From Janthinobacterium sp. (lineage in GTDB: Bacteria; Pseudomonadota; Gammaproteobacteria; Burkholderiales; Chitinibacteraceae): DNA of 64,000 nucleotides. This document shows positions 55,471 through 64,000 of this stretch, in pieces. The notes beneath the pieces were generated by a model. It did no database searches and was not told where the DNA came from. It saw only the letters and a program-made list of their open reading frames with translations. Position 1 is the first letter of the stretch, and every line of letters begins with the position of its first letter. The position numbers and the translations under genes were made by a program. The stretch lies in NCBI GenBank assembly GCA_025360045.1, contig JANYCY010000051.1, positions 1 to 64,000 of the forward strand, read 5' to 3'.

Positions 55471-56862
55471 ATGAACAATCCCTATTTTTCCTATCCTCTC
55501 GTTTTGGTTGATTTAGAAACCACCGGAGCGAACCCGAATTCGGATCGTATTACCGAAGTGGGTATTGTGCAGATTGACGAGCAGGGTAGCCGCAGCTGGT
55601 CGCAATTGGTGAGCCCTGGCAAAGAAATTCCTGAGTTTATTCAGGAGTTGACCGGCATTAGCAATGAAATGGTAAGCGACGCGCCACCCTTTGCCGATGT
55701 GGCTGAGCAAGTGCTCGAGCTATTGCAGGGGCGGGTGTTTGTTGCACATAACGCACGCTTTGATTACGGGTTTTTAAAGCAAGAATTTAAACGCCTCGAT
55801 CTACGTTTGCAGGCGCAGGTGCTGTGCACCGTTAAGCTGTCGCGCAAACTTTATCCTAGCGAACATAAGCACAGCTTGGATGCTTTGATCGCACGCTATG
55901 GGCTGACTTTCTCCGGTGGTCGTCACCGTGCTCTCACCGATGCCGAGCTTTTGCAGCAGTTTTTGGATGTGGCTTTGAAAGATCATGGCTTTGAGGCGCT
56001 GCATCAAGCGATTGCCGAATTATTGCGTCAGCCTGCCTTGCCTCCCGCGCTCGACCCTGCTCAGATTGATGAATTGCCAGAGTCTTCCGGCGTATATATT
56101 TTTTACGGCTCTGACGATGTGGCGCTTTATATCGGCAAAAATCACAATATCCGCAAACGTGTACTGGCTCATTTTAGCGATGGTAATCCTAAGGAAGTAC
56201 AGCTGGCGAAGCGGACTCAACGCCTCGCTTGGCATGAAACAGCGGGTGAATTAGGTGCGCTATTACTAGAAACCAGCCTTGTTTCCCAATTAGAGCCAAG
56301 CTACAACCCACCACAGCGGCGGATTAAAGAGCTAGGTGCTTGGCGCTTGGTTTCTAAAGACGACGTGCTGCAGCCCTATTGGACGCAGTGGGCAGAGGTA
56401 GGAAGCGAGCCGGTATTTGGCCCTTTCCGTTCGCGCCGTGAAGCCGCCAATGTGCTGAATAAAATGATCGATGGTCATGGCCTTTGTCGGCAGATTTTGG
56501 GGCTAGAGCCCAAGCCTAAATCGCTTGCGCCTTGCTCGGCGTTTTTAGAAAGCCGCTGCCGTGGTGCCTGTGTAGGCCGCGACATCACCCACAACGCGCG
56601 TTTTTCTGCTGCAATGGAGCGCTATCGCTTCCCCGTGTGGCCATACAAAGGTGCAGTCGCACTAGCAGAAGGCCCAGAATGGGCGCCAGTGCTACAGGTG
56701 TTCGATCAATGGTGCTATCTGGGTGCGATTAATCACATCGACGAGTTAGCCACCTTAATGGCCAAGCCACGTCAGTTTGAACTCGATGTATTTAAGCTGA
56801 TTCAGAAAGAATTCAAAAAGCAGGGGCATAAATTGCAGAAGTTTGGGGAGGTAAATCTTTAA
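55471..56862 (+). CDS. DnaQ-type exonuclease fused to a GIY-YIG (UvrC/Cho-like) nuclease
   Basis: 463 residues. The N-terminal DEDDh exonuclease (about 8-175) has VDLETTGANPNSDRITE, the middle Asp in HNARFDYGFL and the final HRALTDAELL. The GIY-YIG domain (about 205-285) has SGVYIFYG, ALYIGKNHNIRKRVLAHF and the catalytic Glu in LLLETSLVSQLEPSYN. The C-terminal part has a cysteine-containing segment (CSAFLESRCRGACVG). This combination is known in several bacteria and is thought to act in nucleotide-excision-type repair alongside UvrC. Confidence 0.9.
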   Translation: MNNPYFSYPLVLVDLETTGANPNSDRITEVGIVQIDEQGSRSWSQLVSPGKEIPEFIQELTGISNEMVSDAPPFADVAEQVLELLQGRVFVAHNARFDYGFLKQEFKRLDLRLQAQVLCTVKLSRKLYPSEHKHSLDALIARYGLTFSGGRHRALTDAELLQQFLDVALKDHGFEALHQAIAELLRQPALPPALDPAQIDELPESSGVYIFYGSDDVALYIGKNHNIRKRVLAHFSDGNPKEVQLAKRTQRLAWHETAGELGALLLETSLVSQLEPSYNPPQRRIKELGAWRLVSKDDVLQPYWTQWAEVGSEPVFGPFRSRREAANVLNKMIDGHGLCRQILGLEPKPKSLAPCSAFLESRCRGACVGRDITHNARFSAAMERYRFPVWPYKGAVALAEGPEWAPVLQVFDQWCYLGAINHIDELATLMAKPRQFELDVFKLIQKEFKKQGHKLQKFGEVNL

Positions 56863-57012
56863 ACCCACACCTTGAAACACGGAGAGCACAGAGGACACGG
56901 AGAAAATCTTAAGGCTTCTTAAGAGGTAATTAAATGGCTCTTATGATTCTTTTGTTTTTCTCCGTGACCCTCTGTGTTCTCCTTTTCCTCCGTGTTTCAA
57001 GACGTGGGTTTT
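56861..57012. repeat. CACGGAG inverted-array repeat, longest copy
   Basis: AAACCCACACCTTGAAACAC and CACGGAG units face CTCCGTG units and GTTTCAAGACGTGGGTTT; the arms are about 40 bases around an AT-rich centre. It starts at the stop codon of the preceding gene and lies between two convergent genes. Confidence 0.88.
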
Positions 57013-57024
57013 GATGTCAGCCGT

Positions 57025-57735
57025 TTAAGCAGCGTAAATCACAAACACCGTTGGGCGTTTGTGTAGGTCGGGTTTTGGCCCGCTTTTCCAGTCTGCCGCT
57101 GTTTTACTCACAATAAATTCATTGGGCGTGGTTAGGTCACAAGCCACAGTGAGTTGAGTGCTGCCTTTTAAACCGAGTAAAAGCGCATCAAATAAAGCGC
57201 CGTTGCGGTAAGGCGTTTCTATCATCAGCTCGGCTTGTTTATTGCGGTACGAGTCGTTTTCTAGCTGGCGAATTGCTTCTAGGCGGGCAGGGTCTTGCGA
57301 AGGAATATAGCCGTTAAAGCGAAACTTCTGGCCATTCGCGCCTGCTCCCATCAAGGCGAGCAAGATCGACGATGGGCCGACTAGTGGTGCGACTTTAATG
57401 CCTTTACGGTGCGCTAAACGAATCAAGTTTGCACCTGGGTCGGCCACGCCGGGGCAGCCTGCTTCGCTCATTAGGCCTACATCGTGACCATCTAGCAGCG
57501 GCTTTAACAGGGCGCTGAGCGCGTCTTCCTTGGTGTGTTCATTTAGCTCTTCCATCCATAGGCTGCGCAGCTCGTGCGGCGTGCCAAATTCTTTTAAGAA
57601 AGCGCGTGCGGTTTTAGGTGCTTCAACAATAAAGTGCGTCAAGCGCTGCGCTGTGGCGAGTACGTCCGCCGGAATCACGCTGGCCAGTGTGTCTGTACCT
57701 AGTGGGACAGGAATCAAATACAGGGTGCCGCTCAT
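57025..57735 (-). CDS. RsmI-like SAM-dependent methyltransferase (tetrapyrrole methylase fold)
   Basis: 236 residues. GTLYLIPVPLGTDTLASVIP at the start, the SAM loop region GLMSEAGCPGVADPGANLI (about 87-105) and VGPSSILLALMGAG (about 119-132) match the RsmI/TP-methylase group. It is shorter than RsmI and belongs to the second, YraL-unlike subgroup often paired with maf. The substrate is probably RNA but unproven. Its ATG overlaps the maf stop by four bases. Confidence 0.88.
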   Translation of the reverse strand: MSGTLYLIPVPLGTDTLASVIPADVLATAQRLTHFIVEAPKTARAFLKEFGTPHELRSLWMEELNEHTKEDALSALLKPLLDGHDVGLMSEAGCPGVADPGANLIRLAHRKGIKVAPLVGPSSILLALMGAGANGQKFRFNGYIPSQDPARLEAIRQLENDSYRNKQAELMIETPYRNGALFDALLLGLKGSTQLTVACDLTTPNEFIVSKTAADWKSGPKPDLHKRPTVFVIYAA

Positions 57736-58316
57736 AGCAGTGGAAATCCTTCGTTTTTTAACATGGTAATTAATTCAATCAGCGGCAGGCCAATAATGGC
57801 GGCAGGATCTTTGCCCTCGATGGCAGCAATCATCACAATACCAAGGCCTTCGGTTTTGGCGCTGCCAGCACAGTTATAGGGTTTTTCGCGCTGCAAGTAG
57901 GATTCGATCTCGGCATCGGTGTAATCACGCATCGTGACACGGGTAATATCTACACAATGCTGCTCTTGGCCCGTTGCCGTGTTGTAAAGGCAAAGTGCGG
58001 TATGAAACGCCAATGTGTGGCCGCGCATTTTGCTTAACTGATGAACGGCGCGCTCATGAGTGCCGGGTTTTCCTAGCTGCTCACCGTTTAAAAGGGCGAC
58101 TTGGTCTGAGCCAATAATCAGGCTGTCTGGGTATTGATCAGCCAGTACGCGGGCTTTAGCAATGGCTAGGCGCAAGCTGGTGTTGCCTGCTGTTTCGCTG
58201 GGCAGGGCGCTTTCATCTAAATCTGGCGCAGCAGTTTCAAAAGAGATACCGAGCCGCTCTAGTAATTCTTTGCGATAGGGCGAGGTAGAAGCGAGGACTA
58301 AACGAGGTAAGTGCAT
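57732..58316 (-). CDS. Maf-family nucleotide pyrophosphatase (YceF type)
   Basis: 194 residues. The N-terminal LASTSPYRKELLERL (about 8-22) is the Maf signature; GSDQVA (about 69-74) carries the catalytic Asp; the C-terminal block YNCAGSAKTEGLG fits the YceF group, which hydrolyses m7GTP. Next to yceD, as is common. It is divergent from yceD. Confidence 0.92.
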   Translation of the reverse strand: MHLPRLVLASTSPYRKELLERLGISFETAAPDLDESALPSETAGNTSLRLAIAKARVLADQYPDSLIIGSDQVALLNGEQLGKPGTHERAVHQLSKMRGHTLAFHTALCLYNTATGQEQHCVDITRVTMRDYTDAEIESYLQREKPYNCAGSAKTEGLGIVMIAAIEGKDPAAIIGLPLIELITMLKNEGFPLL

Positions 58317-58407
58317 GGATTTGTTAGACTCTTACGTAAATGACTTTGACAGGGCTAGTTAAGAGATTGTATCATGCGCGGTTTCTTGTATTCGTTCTGG
58401 TTCCCTT

Positions 58408-58896
58408 ATGACTGTTATTCACAGCGGTCAATTCGCGCTTGAAGGCGAAAAGATTGAAGGATTGACGCCGCTGTCCGAGTTAGGCCGCTTACATGATCTG
58501 CTTGCTAGTACTGAGGGCAGCATGGTCTGGAAGTTGTCTAGCGGCATTGATAAGTTAGAGCGGCCGTGGTTATTTGTTGATGTGGAAGGCGAAGTTCAAC
58601 TCGTTTGCCAACGTTGCTTAAAGCCGATGCCCTTTTTTGTTAATGTGGGTAGCACTCTCGTACAGTTTCCAGACGAGACCCATCTTAATGATGCGGAAAA
58701 CGCTGACGAAGATCTCGAAGGTATCGTTATCGATCCCGAGCTTGACGTTATTGCGTTGATAGAAGATGAAATTCTGCTTGCCTTGCCTTTCGCGTCCCGA
58801 CACGAAGACTGTGGTGCAGATCGCATTATTTTAAAAGATTCAAAACCGAATCCGTTTGCTGTCCTGGCTCAGTTGAAAACCAGGGAAGCGGAATAA
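58408..58896 (+). CDS. yceD: YceD family (DUF177) protein
   Basis: 162 residues. It contains CQRCLKP (about 71-77) and a later acidic region, DAENADEDLEGIVIDPELD, as in YceD. Involved in 23S rRNA accumulation in E. coli; the yceD-rpmF order is strongly conserved. Confidence 0.92.
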   Translation: MTVIHSGQFALEGEKIEGLTPLSELGRLHDLLASTEGSMVWKLSSGIDKLERPWLFVDVEGEVQLVCQRCLKPMPFFVNVGSTLVQFPDETHLNDAENADEDLEGIVIDPELDVIALIEDEILLALPFASRHEDCGADRIILKDSKPNPFAVLAQLKTREAE

Positions 58897-58932
58897 ACTG
58901 TCAATTAAACTGGTTTTCAAGGAGCTACAATC

Positions 58933-59112
58933 ATGGCTGTTCAACAGAATAAAAAGTCCCCGTCCAAGCGTGGCATGCGTCGTGCACACGACTTCCTGAC
59001 CGCTCCGGCGCTGGCAGTTGAAGCTACGACTGGTGAAGCACATTTGCGTCACCACATCTCCCCAAATGGCTTTTACCGCGGTCGTCGCGTTATTAAAGCT
59101 AAGGGCGAGTAA
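58933..59112 (+). CDS. rpmF: Ribosomal protein bL32
   Basis: 59 residues, starting [20 protein letters not shown], followed by a central Ala/Thr-rich segment and [20 protein letters not shown] at the end. This form lacks the zinc cysteines, as in other proteobacteria. AAGGAGCTAC is the ribosome site. It is a small component of the 50S subunit. Confidence 0.97.
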   Translation: MAVQQNKKSPSKRGMRRAHDFLTAPALAVEATTGEAHLRHHISPNGFYRGRRVIKAKGE

Positions 59113-59118
59113 TTCCCT

Positions 59119-59169
59119 TTATAACCTTTTGGTTATAATATGCGGCGCAAGCGGGCAACCCTTGCGCCG
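59119..59169. terminator. Two hairpins between rpmF and plsX
   Basis: TTATAACC-TTTT-GGTTATAA (59119-59138) and CGGCGCAAG/CTTGCGCCG (59143-59169, nine-base loop) lie back to back seven bases after the rpmF stop. TATAAT at 59134-59139 could also be a -10 box. There is no T-run, so this is attenuation, RNA processing or a weak terminator rather than a full stop. Confidence 0.5.
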
Positions 59170-59293
59170 TTCGCCGTTCTGGATTCCCCAGTCTGTGCCT
59201 CATTGGAGTCGTGATTGAAGCATTTTTTCCTGCTAGTCCTAGATTGGCTACGAAAAATGACTCTCCTGCTCCTTATAGGACGTTTAGCTCCCG

Positions 59294-60331
59294 ATGGATA
59301 TCACCGTTGCCGTTGATGCAATGGGTGGCGATCATGGCACGCACGTTACTGTGCCTGCAGTGCTTCGCTTCCTAAAAGAATTTCCCAATGTAAACGTCGT
59401 GCTGGTTGGTTTGCCTGACGTTCTTGCTGTTGAATTAAAAGCTTGCCATGCCACGGTAGGCCCTCGCTTGCGTGTTCACGCCGCCAGTGAAGTGGTCACC
59501 ATGGATGAATCGCCCCAGTCCGCGATGAAGAATAAAAAAGATTCTTCGATGCGCGTGGCGATTAATTTGGTGAAATCAGGCGAGGCTAATGCTTGTGTTT
59601 CAGCAGGCAATACCGGCGCGCTGATGGCGACTGCTCGTTTTGTGCTTAAAACCATTCCGGGTATTGATCGGCCTGCGATTGCGAAGATGATGCCGTCTAG
59701 TCGCAACGAGACTTGCGTGCTGGATTTGGGCGCTAATGCGGTATGTACGCCGCACAATATTTTGCAATTTGCCATCATGGGCTCGTCCCTTGTGGCGGCG
59801 ACTCGCCATATCGACAACCCAACTGTTGGCTTGCTTAATATTGGTTCAGAAGATCAAAAAGGTAATGAAATAGTCAAAGAAGCTTCCGAGTTACTGAAAG
59901 CTTCGCGCCTGAATTTTTATGGCAATGTTGAAGGTAATGATATCTATCGTGGCTCGGTCGATGTGGTGACCTGCGATGGCTTTACTGGCAATGTAGCGCT
60001 GAAAGCTTCGGAAGGTTTGGCGAAAATGTTGGCCGAATTTTTAAAACAAGAATTTACCCGCAGCTGGTGGACGCGCATTATTGCACTCTTGGCGTGGCCG
60101 GTATTGGCGCGTTTTAAAGCCAGAGTTGATCCGCGCCGCTATAACGGTGCATCCTTACTGGGCTTAAAAGGCATCGTGGTGAAGAGCCATGGTAGTGCAG
60201 ACAAAGTGGCTTTTTATTGGGCACTGAGGCAGGCGATGGATGAGGCACGCTCAGGCGTGATTCAGCGCATCACTGAACAAGTTCAAGATCAGCTCGCAGA
60301 ATTGGCAGCTCAAGAGACTGTCACTGAATAA
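59294..60331 (+). CDS. plsX: Phosphate acyltransferase PlsX
   Basis: 345 residues. [11 protein letters not shown] near the N-terminus, [16 protein letters not shown] (about 99-114), [10 protein letters not shown] (about 146-155), [14 protein letters not shown] and [14 protein letters not shown] are all PlsX blocks. It makes acyl-phosphate from acyl-ACP, the first step of phospholipid synthesis with PlsY. It is followed by fabH after ten bases. Confidence 0.96.
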   Translation: MDITVAVDAMGGDHGTHVTVPAVLRFLKEFPNVNVVLVGLPDVLAVELKACHATVGPRLRVHAASEVVTMDESPQSAMKNKKDSSMRVAINLVKSGEANACVSAGNTGALMATARFVLKTIPGIDRPAIAKMMPSSRNETCVLDLGANAVCTPHNILQFAIMGSSLVAATRHIDNPTVGLLNIGSEDQKGNEIVKEASELLKASRLNFYGNVEGNDIYRGSVDVVTCDGFTGNVALKASEGLAKMLAEFLKQEFTRSWWTRIIALLAWPVLARFKARVDPRRYNGASLLGLKGIVVKSHGSADKVAFYWALRQAMDEARSGVIQRITEQVQDQLAELAAQETVTE

Positions 60332-60341
60332 GGGGTTATGT

Positions 60342-61298
60342 ATGTACGCTCGCATTGTTGGCACAGGTTCTTATTTACCCGCTCGTGTCGTTTCTAATCA
60401 GGAAATTGCCGAGCGCGTTGAAACAAGCGATGAGTGGATATTTTCGCGCACTGGTATTCGTGAACGCCATATTGCCGCCGAAGGTGAGATGACCTCCGAT
60501 ATGGCGCTGAAAGCCATTGAGGCGGCGATTGCGGCTGCCGGTGTTAGCAAAGAAGAAATTGATTTGCTGATTGTGGCGACCACAACGGGCGATCAAATTT
60601 TCCCTTCGACAGCCTGCATCTTGCAAGATAAATTAGGCGTGCATGGCTTTCCGGCATTTGATGTGCAGGCGGTGTGTGCAGGCTTTATTTATGCACTGAG
60701 CACAGCAGAAAAATTTGTAAAAACCGGTGCTGCCCAGTGTGCGGTGGTGGTGGGTGCAGAAACGCTGTCGCATATTGTGAATTGGGATGATCGCGGTACA
60801 TGTATCTTGTTTGGTGATGGTGCGGGCGCAGTTGTGTTGAAGCCATCCACAGAAACCGGTATTTTAGCCACGCATTTACGTGCGGATGGTCGTTATCGTC
60901 ATATTTTAAAAGCAGACGCTAAAGTTAAATATGGTGCTTTAACGGGCAGCCCTTGGCTGTATATGGAAGGCAATGCGGTCTTTAAATTTGCAGTCCGAGC
61001 CTTGGCCGATATTGCAGTAGAGACGCTTGAAGCCGCAGGGATTGAGCAAGCTGAAATTGATTGGTTGGTGCCGCATCAAGCTAATATCCGTATTATTGAA
61101 TCTACCGCAAAGCATCTTGGCTTAAGTATGGATAAAGTGGTGGTGACGGTGGCCGAGCATGGCAATACTTCTGCCGCATCGATTCCCTTAGCATTAGATA
61201 CCGCGGTGCGGGATGGCCGGATTAAAGCAGGCCATAAGGTGTTAATGGAAGGCATTGGTGGTGGTTTTGCTTGGGGCTCGGTGTTAGTTCAGTTTTAA
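60342..61298 (+). CDS. fabH: Beta-ketoacyl-ACP synthase III
   Basis: 318 residues. Catalytic Cys in [13 protein letters not shown] (about 106-118), His and Asn in [11 protein letters not shown] and EHGNTSAAS. It starts fatty-acid synthesis by condensing acetyl-CoA with malonyl-ACP. The ATG at 60342 is preceded by AAGGGG. Confidence 0.97.
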   Translation: MYARIVGTGSYLPARVVSNQEIAERVETSDEWIFSRTGIRERHIAAEGEMTSDMALKAIEAAIAAAGVSKEEIDLLIVATTTGDQIFPSTACILQDKLGVHGFPAFDVQAVCAGFIYALSTAEKFVKTGAAQCAVVVGAETLSHIVNWDDRGTCILFGDGAGAVVLKPSTETGILATHLRADGRYRHILKADAKVKYGALTGSPWLYMEGNAVFKFAVRALADIAVETLEAAGIEQAEIDWLVPHQANIRIIESTAKHLGLSMDKVVVTVAEHGNTSAASIPLALDTAVRDGRIKAGHKVLMEGIGGGFAWGSVLVQF

Positions 61299-61303
61299 TT
61301 CTT

Positions 61304-61325
61304 AACGGCGCAGCAATGCGCCGTT
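61304..61325 (+). terminator. Hairpin between fabH and fabD
   Basis: AACGGCGCA-GCAA-TGCGCCGTT: a perfect nine-base stem with a GCAA tetraloop, six bases after the fabH stop. The T-run is only two to three bases, so it is more likely a processing or attenuation site. Confidence 0.55.
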
Positions 61326-61399
61326 TGCCTATCTGGCATTAAAATAACTGTTTGAATTTGGCTGAAGTCACGCACTTCAGCGGCGTGTAGGAGAAAAAA

Positions 61400-62326
61400 A
61401 TGGCATTAGCATTTGTGTTTCCGGGCCAAGGCTCACAATCGATTGGCATGATGAATGGCTGGGCAGATTTGGCTGTCGTGAAAGCGACGTTTGACGAAGC
61501 TTCGGCCATTTTAGGGCAGGATTTATGGCAAATGGTTGCCGATGGCCCGAGTGAATTACTCAATGCTACTGTTAATACCCAGCCCCTGATGCTGACTGCC
61601 GGTGTGGCCGTATGGCGCGCTTGGCAAGCTCAGGGAGGAGCACAGCCAACCGTATTGGCTGGGCATAGCTTGGGGGAATACAGTGCCTTGGTTGCCGCCG
61701 AAGCATTGTCTTTTGGCGATGCGCTGCAATTAGTACGTTTGCGTGCTGAGGCGATGCAAGAAGCTGTGCCAGTGGGGACCGGTGCGATGGCGGCGATCCT
61801 AGGTTTGGCAGATGCGGAGATCATTGCCGCTTGCGAAGAAGTTGCTCAGGGCGACGTCGTGGCAGCGGTTAATTTTAACTCGCCAGGGCAGGTGGTTATT
61901 GCAGGCAGCAAGGCTGCTGTAGAGCGCGCTTGTGAGGCATGTAAGGCGCGTGGGGCTAAGCGGGCGATGTTATTACCAGTGTCTGTTCCTTCGCATTGCG
62001 CTTTAATGCGTCCTGCTAGCGATAAATTGAAACAAAAATTAGATACAATCGTCATTAATACGCCGGTGATTCACGTCTTGCATAATGCAGATGTGGCCGC
62101 ATATAGCGATGCAGCACAAATTAAAGATGCACTGGTTCGCCAGCTTTACGAGCCAGTGCGTTGGGTAGAAACCATTGCCAAGATGGCAAATGATGGTATT
62201 ACCATTATTGCTGAGTGTGGCCCCGGTAAAGTCTTGGCTGGACTAAATAAGCGAATTGCAACAGAAGCACAGCAAGTGGCTTTGGTCGATGCTGCGGCAC
62301 TGCAAACATTACAAGCGATGCTGTAA
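61400..62326 (+). CDS. fabD: Malonyl-CoA:ACP transacylase
   Basis: 308 residues. FVFPGQGSQSIGM at the N-terminus, nucleophile motif AGHSLGEYSAL (about 89-99), and HCALMRPASDKL with the catalytic His. It loads malonyl groups onto ACP. AGGAG is ten bases upstream. Confidence 0.97.
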   Translation: MALAFVFPGQGSQSIGMMNGWADLAVVKATFDEASAILGQDLWQMVADGPSELLNATVNTQPLMLTAGVAVWRAWQAQGGAQPTVLAGHSLGEYSALVAAEALSFGDALQLVRLRAEAMQEAVPVGTGAMAAILGLADAEIIAACEEVAQGDVVAAVNFNSPGQVVIAGSKAAVERACEACKARGAKRAMLLPVSVPSHCALMRPASDKLKQKLDTIVINTPVIHVLHNADVAAYSDAAQIKDALVRQLYEPVRWVETIAKMANDGITIIAECGPGKVLAGLNKRIATEAQQVALVDAAALQTLQAML

Positions 62327-62355
62327 GGCGCGAATAGAATATCTGGAGATTTTGC

Positions 62356-63099
62356 ATGAGTTTTGAAGGTAAAGTGGCACTGGTAACCGGTGCATCACGA
62401 GGAATTGGCCAAGCCATTGCGCTTGAACTGGCTCGTGCAGGGGCGCTGGTGATAGGCACTGCCACCACCGATGCGGGTGCAGAGGCGATTACTGCTTACT
62501 TGAAAGAAGCAGGTCATGCAGGTTGTGGCTTACGTTTGCAAGTGACGGAAGAGAGTGCTTGTGAAGAGATAATTGACTCTATTACCCAACAATTTGGCCC
62601 AGTGACCATTCTCGTCAATAATGCGGGGATTACCCGTGATAACCTCCTGATGCGTATGAAGGACGAAGAATGGGATGCGGTGATGGCAACCAATCTGCGT
62701 CCGGTGTATAAGCTATCAAAAGCCGTGATGCGTGGCATGATGAAAGCGCGTTGGGGGCGGATTATTAATATTGCTTCGGTGGTAGGCGCAACAGGTAATC
62801 CTGGGCAAACCAACTACTCTGCGGCTAAGGCTGCTTTATTTGGCTTTACTAAATCGCTGGCACGTGAGATCGGTTCTCGTGGCGTAACTGTGAATGCAGT
62901 CGCTCCTGGTTTTATCGATACCGACATGACAAAGTCGCTGCCTGATGAACAAAAGGCTAAACTAGTTGAGCAAATTGCCTTAGGGCGTTTAGGTAATCCG
63001 CAAGATATTGCCGATGCGGTGGGATTTTTGGCATCGGATAAAGCCGCTTACATTACAGGTAACACCCTGCATGTAAACGGCGGAATGTATATGAATTAA
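62356..63099 (+). CDS. fabG: 3-oxoacyl-ACP reductase
   Basis: 247 residues. SDR fold: [12 protein letters not shown] (about 12-23), [10 protein letters not shown], catalytic Ser in NIASVVG and [15 protein letters not shown] with Tyr and Lys. NADPH-dependent reduction of beta-ketoacyl-ACP. GGAG lies ten bases before the ATG. Confidence 0.97.
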   Translation: MSFEGKVALVTGASRGIGQAIALELARAGALVIGTATTDAGAEAITAYLKEAGHAGCGLRLQVTEESACEEIIDSITQQFGPVTILVNNAGITRDNLLMRMKDEEWDAVMATNLRPVYKLSKAVMRGMMKARWGRIINIASVVGATGNPGQTNYSAAKAALFGFTKSLAREIGSRGVTVNAVAPGFIDTDMTKSLPDEQKAKLVEQIALGRLGNPQDIADAVGFLASDKAAYITGNTLHVNGGMYMN

Positions 63100-63108
63100 G
63101 GCAGTATC

Positions 63109-63154
63109 CATACAGATCGCAGAACTTTTCTGTGCTTCCGTATGGTTTTTTGGT
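63109..63154 (+). terminator. Intrinsic terminator after fabG
   Basis: CCATAC pairs with GTATGG, with an inner stem (GCAGAA with TTCTGT), followed by TTTTTT, ten bases after the fabG stop. Confidence 0.85.
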
Positions 63155-63185
63155 TGTGCATTTGACCGAAGTCACTCGACAAACG

Positions 63186-63213
63186 TTTGCTGTGACTGTT
63201 TTTTTGGTAGAAT
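63186..63213 (+). promoter_or_regulatory. Candidate acpP promoter
   Basis: TTTGCT (63186-63191) and TAGAAT (63208-63213), 16 bases apart, just after the fabG terminator and 50 bases before the acpP start. It gives acpP its own strong transcript, as expected for such an abundant protein. Confidence 0.5.
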
Positions 63214-63262
63214 GTCGACGTTTTTTTCAGCAATCAGCAGACAAGGCTTGGGACTTAAATTC

Positions 63263-63502
63263 ATGGAAAACATCGAACAGCGCGTTAAGAAGATCGTTGC
63301 CGAGCAACTTGGCGTGCCAGAAACAGACGTTAAGATTGACTCATCGTTTGTAAACGACCTCGGTGCCGATTCTCTCGATACCGTTGAACTCGTCATGGCA
63401 CTGGAAGAAGAATTCGAGTGCGAAATTCCTGACGAAGAAGCCGAAAAGATTACTACCGTTCAGCAAGCTATTGACTTCGTCAATGCCAACCTGAGCAAGT
63501 AA
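63263..63502 (+). CDS. acpP: Acyl carrier protein
   Basis: 79 residues from the ATG at 63263; the frame is open from 63212. Acidic, with [19 protein letters not shown] carrying the phosphopantetheine Ser. It is the central carrier of fatty-acid synthesis. Confidence 0.98.
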   Translation: MENIEQRVKKIVAEQLGVPETDVKIDSSFVNDLGADSLDTVELVMALEEEFECEIPDEEAEKITTVQQAIDFVNANLSK

Positions 63503-63599
63503 TTCGTTTTTCTCGAGGCCTCTGCGATGAGCGTGCAAGCGTTGATTGTGGAGGTCTTGTTCCATCTGGCCTATATGGTCATCTCACGGAGACTGCCCC

Positions 63600-64000
63600 G
63601 TGTCTAAACGCAGAGTAGTTGTCACCGGCCTGGGACACGTCTCACCGGTAGGCAATGATGTGGCTACTGGTTGGGCAAATTTGCTCGCTGGTCAGTCTGG
63701 CATCACCCAAATTACCCGTTTCGACGCCAGTGATCTGGCCTGCACCATTGCTGGTGAGGTCAAAGGTTTCGATATTACCGAGTACATCTCGGCAAAAGAC
63801 GCACGTCGTATGGATGTATTTATCCATTACGGTATCGCTGCAGCCCTGCAAGCGATTAAAGATGCCGGTCTCGATGATGTCGCGGATTTAGATAAAACAC
63901 GCGTTGGCGTGAACATTGGTTCTGGTATCGGTGGCCTTTGGTCTATCGAGCAAACCAGTGCGGCCATGATAGAAAGCGGCCCACGTAAAATTGGCCCGTT
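63600..64000 (+). CDS. fabF: Beta-ketoacyl-ACP synthase II, 5' part
   Basis: The frame begins at a GTG at 63600 preceded by ACGGAGAC and stays open to the window edge (133 codons seen). It reads SKRRVVVTGLGHVSPVGNDV at the start and VGVNIGSGIGGLWSIEQ near 102-118, both FabF landmarks; the catalytic Cys lies beyond the edge. It elongates acyl-ACP and follows acpP in the usual order. Confidence 0.95.
   Translation, partial: MSKRRVVVTGLGHVSPVGNDVATGWANLLAGQSGITQITRFDASDLACTIAGEVKGFDITEYISAKDARRMDVFIHYGIAAALQAIKDAGLDDVADLDKTRVGVNIGSGIGGLWSIEQTSAAMIESGPRKIGP

Overview
The window reads as a continuous chromosomal segment of a moderate-GC betaproteobacterium, most likely of the order Neisseriales near Iodobacter or Deefgea. 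This is inferred from the protein families, a stand-alone RlmK, the ilvIHC/psd/pssA/leuA and pilMNOPQ/ponA neighbourhoods, and repeats resembling the Neisseria dRS3 motif. No rRNA, tRNA, CRISPR array, prophage or plasmid function was seen. About 60 protein genes are supported. One starts inside the window and runs off the right edge (fabF).

Layout. 0.3-6 kb: SPFH membrane protein, flavoprotein, small exported protein, chemoreceptor. 6-12 kb: a MacA-MacB-TolC-like efflux operon on the minus strand, preceded by two AT-rich membrane-protein genes. 12-17 kb: glycerate kinase, a 99-bp MITE, miaB preceded by decayed tandem copies of its own 5' end, repeat clusters, a YecA-type protein. 17-22.5 kb: phoH-ybeY-corC-lnt with an unrelated exported-protein gene inserted. 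23-33 kb: branched-chain amino acid and phospholipid genes (ilvI-ilvH-ilvC, psd and pssA, leuA), interrupted by a small AT-rich island with a REP-associated tyrosine transposase. 33-37 kb: DUF2069, wrbA, YihY, aroB-aroK. 37-47.6 kb: pilMNOPQ divergent from ponA, then an NTase-like protein, YcgR and NnrDE. 48-58 kb: exported protein, rep helicase, pyk, coaD-like, rlmK, an exonuclease/GIY-YIG fusion, an RsmI-like methylase and maf. 58.4-64 kb: yceD-rpmF-plsX-fabH-fabD-fabG-acpP-fabF, the classic fatty-acid cluster.

The most unusual feature is leuA. Its reading frame continues without a stop into an N-terminal Cro/YdaS-like helix-turn-helix domain of about 80 residues. A good promoter and ribosome site place the start at a GTG ahead of that domain, and inverted repeats lie on and around the promoter. 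This predicts a 2-isopropylmalate synthase that carries its own DNA-binding domain and may regulate its own gene.

The second theme is heavy colonisation of intergenic DNA by short palindromic elements. At least nine families recur: a TATAGGGTGTGCAAG hairpin, a foldback element that contains it, GTAGGGCGGGTGAAACCCGC REPs, CACGGAG arrays, dRS3-like ATTCCC repeats, the RAYT-linked REP, two other REPs and a GC-rich element of about 320 bp present twice in opposite orientation. Several sit against gene starts and help decide which starts are credible.
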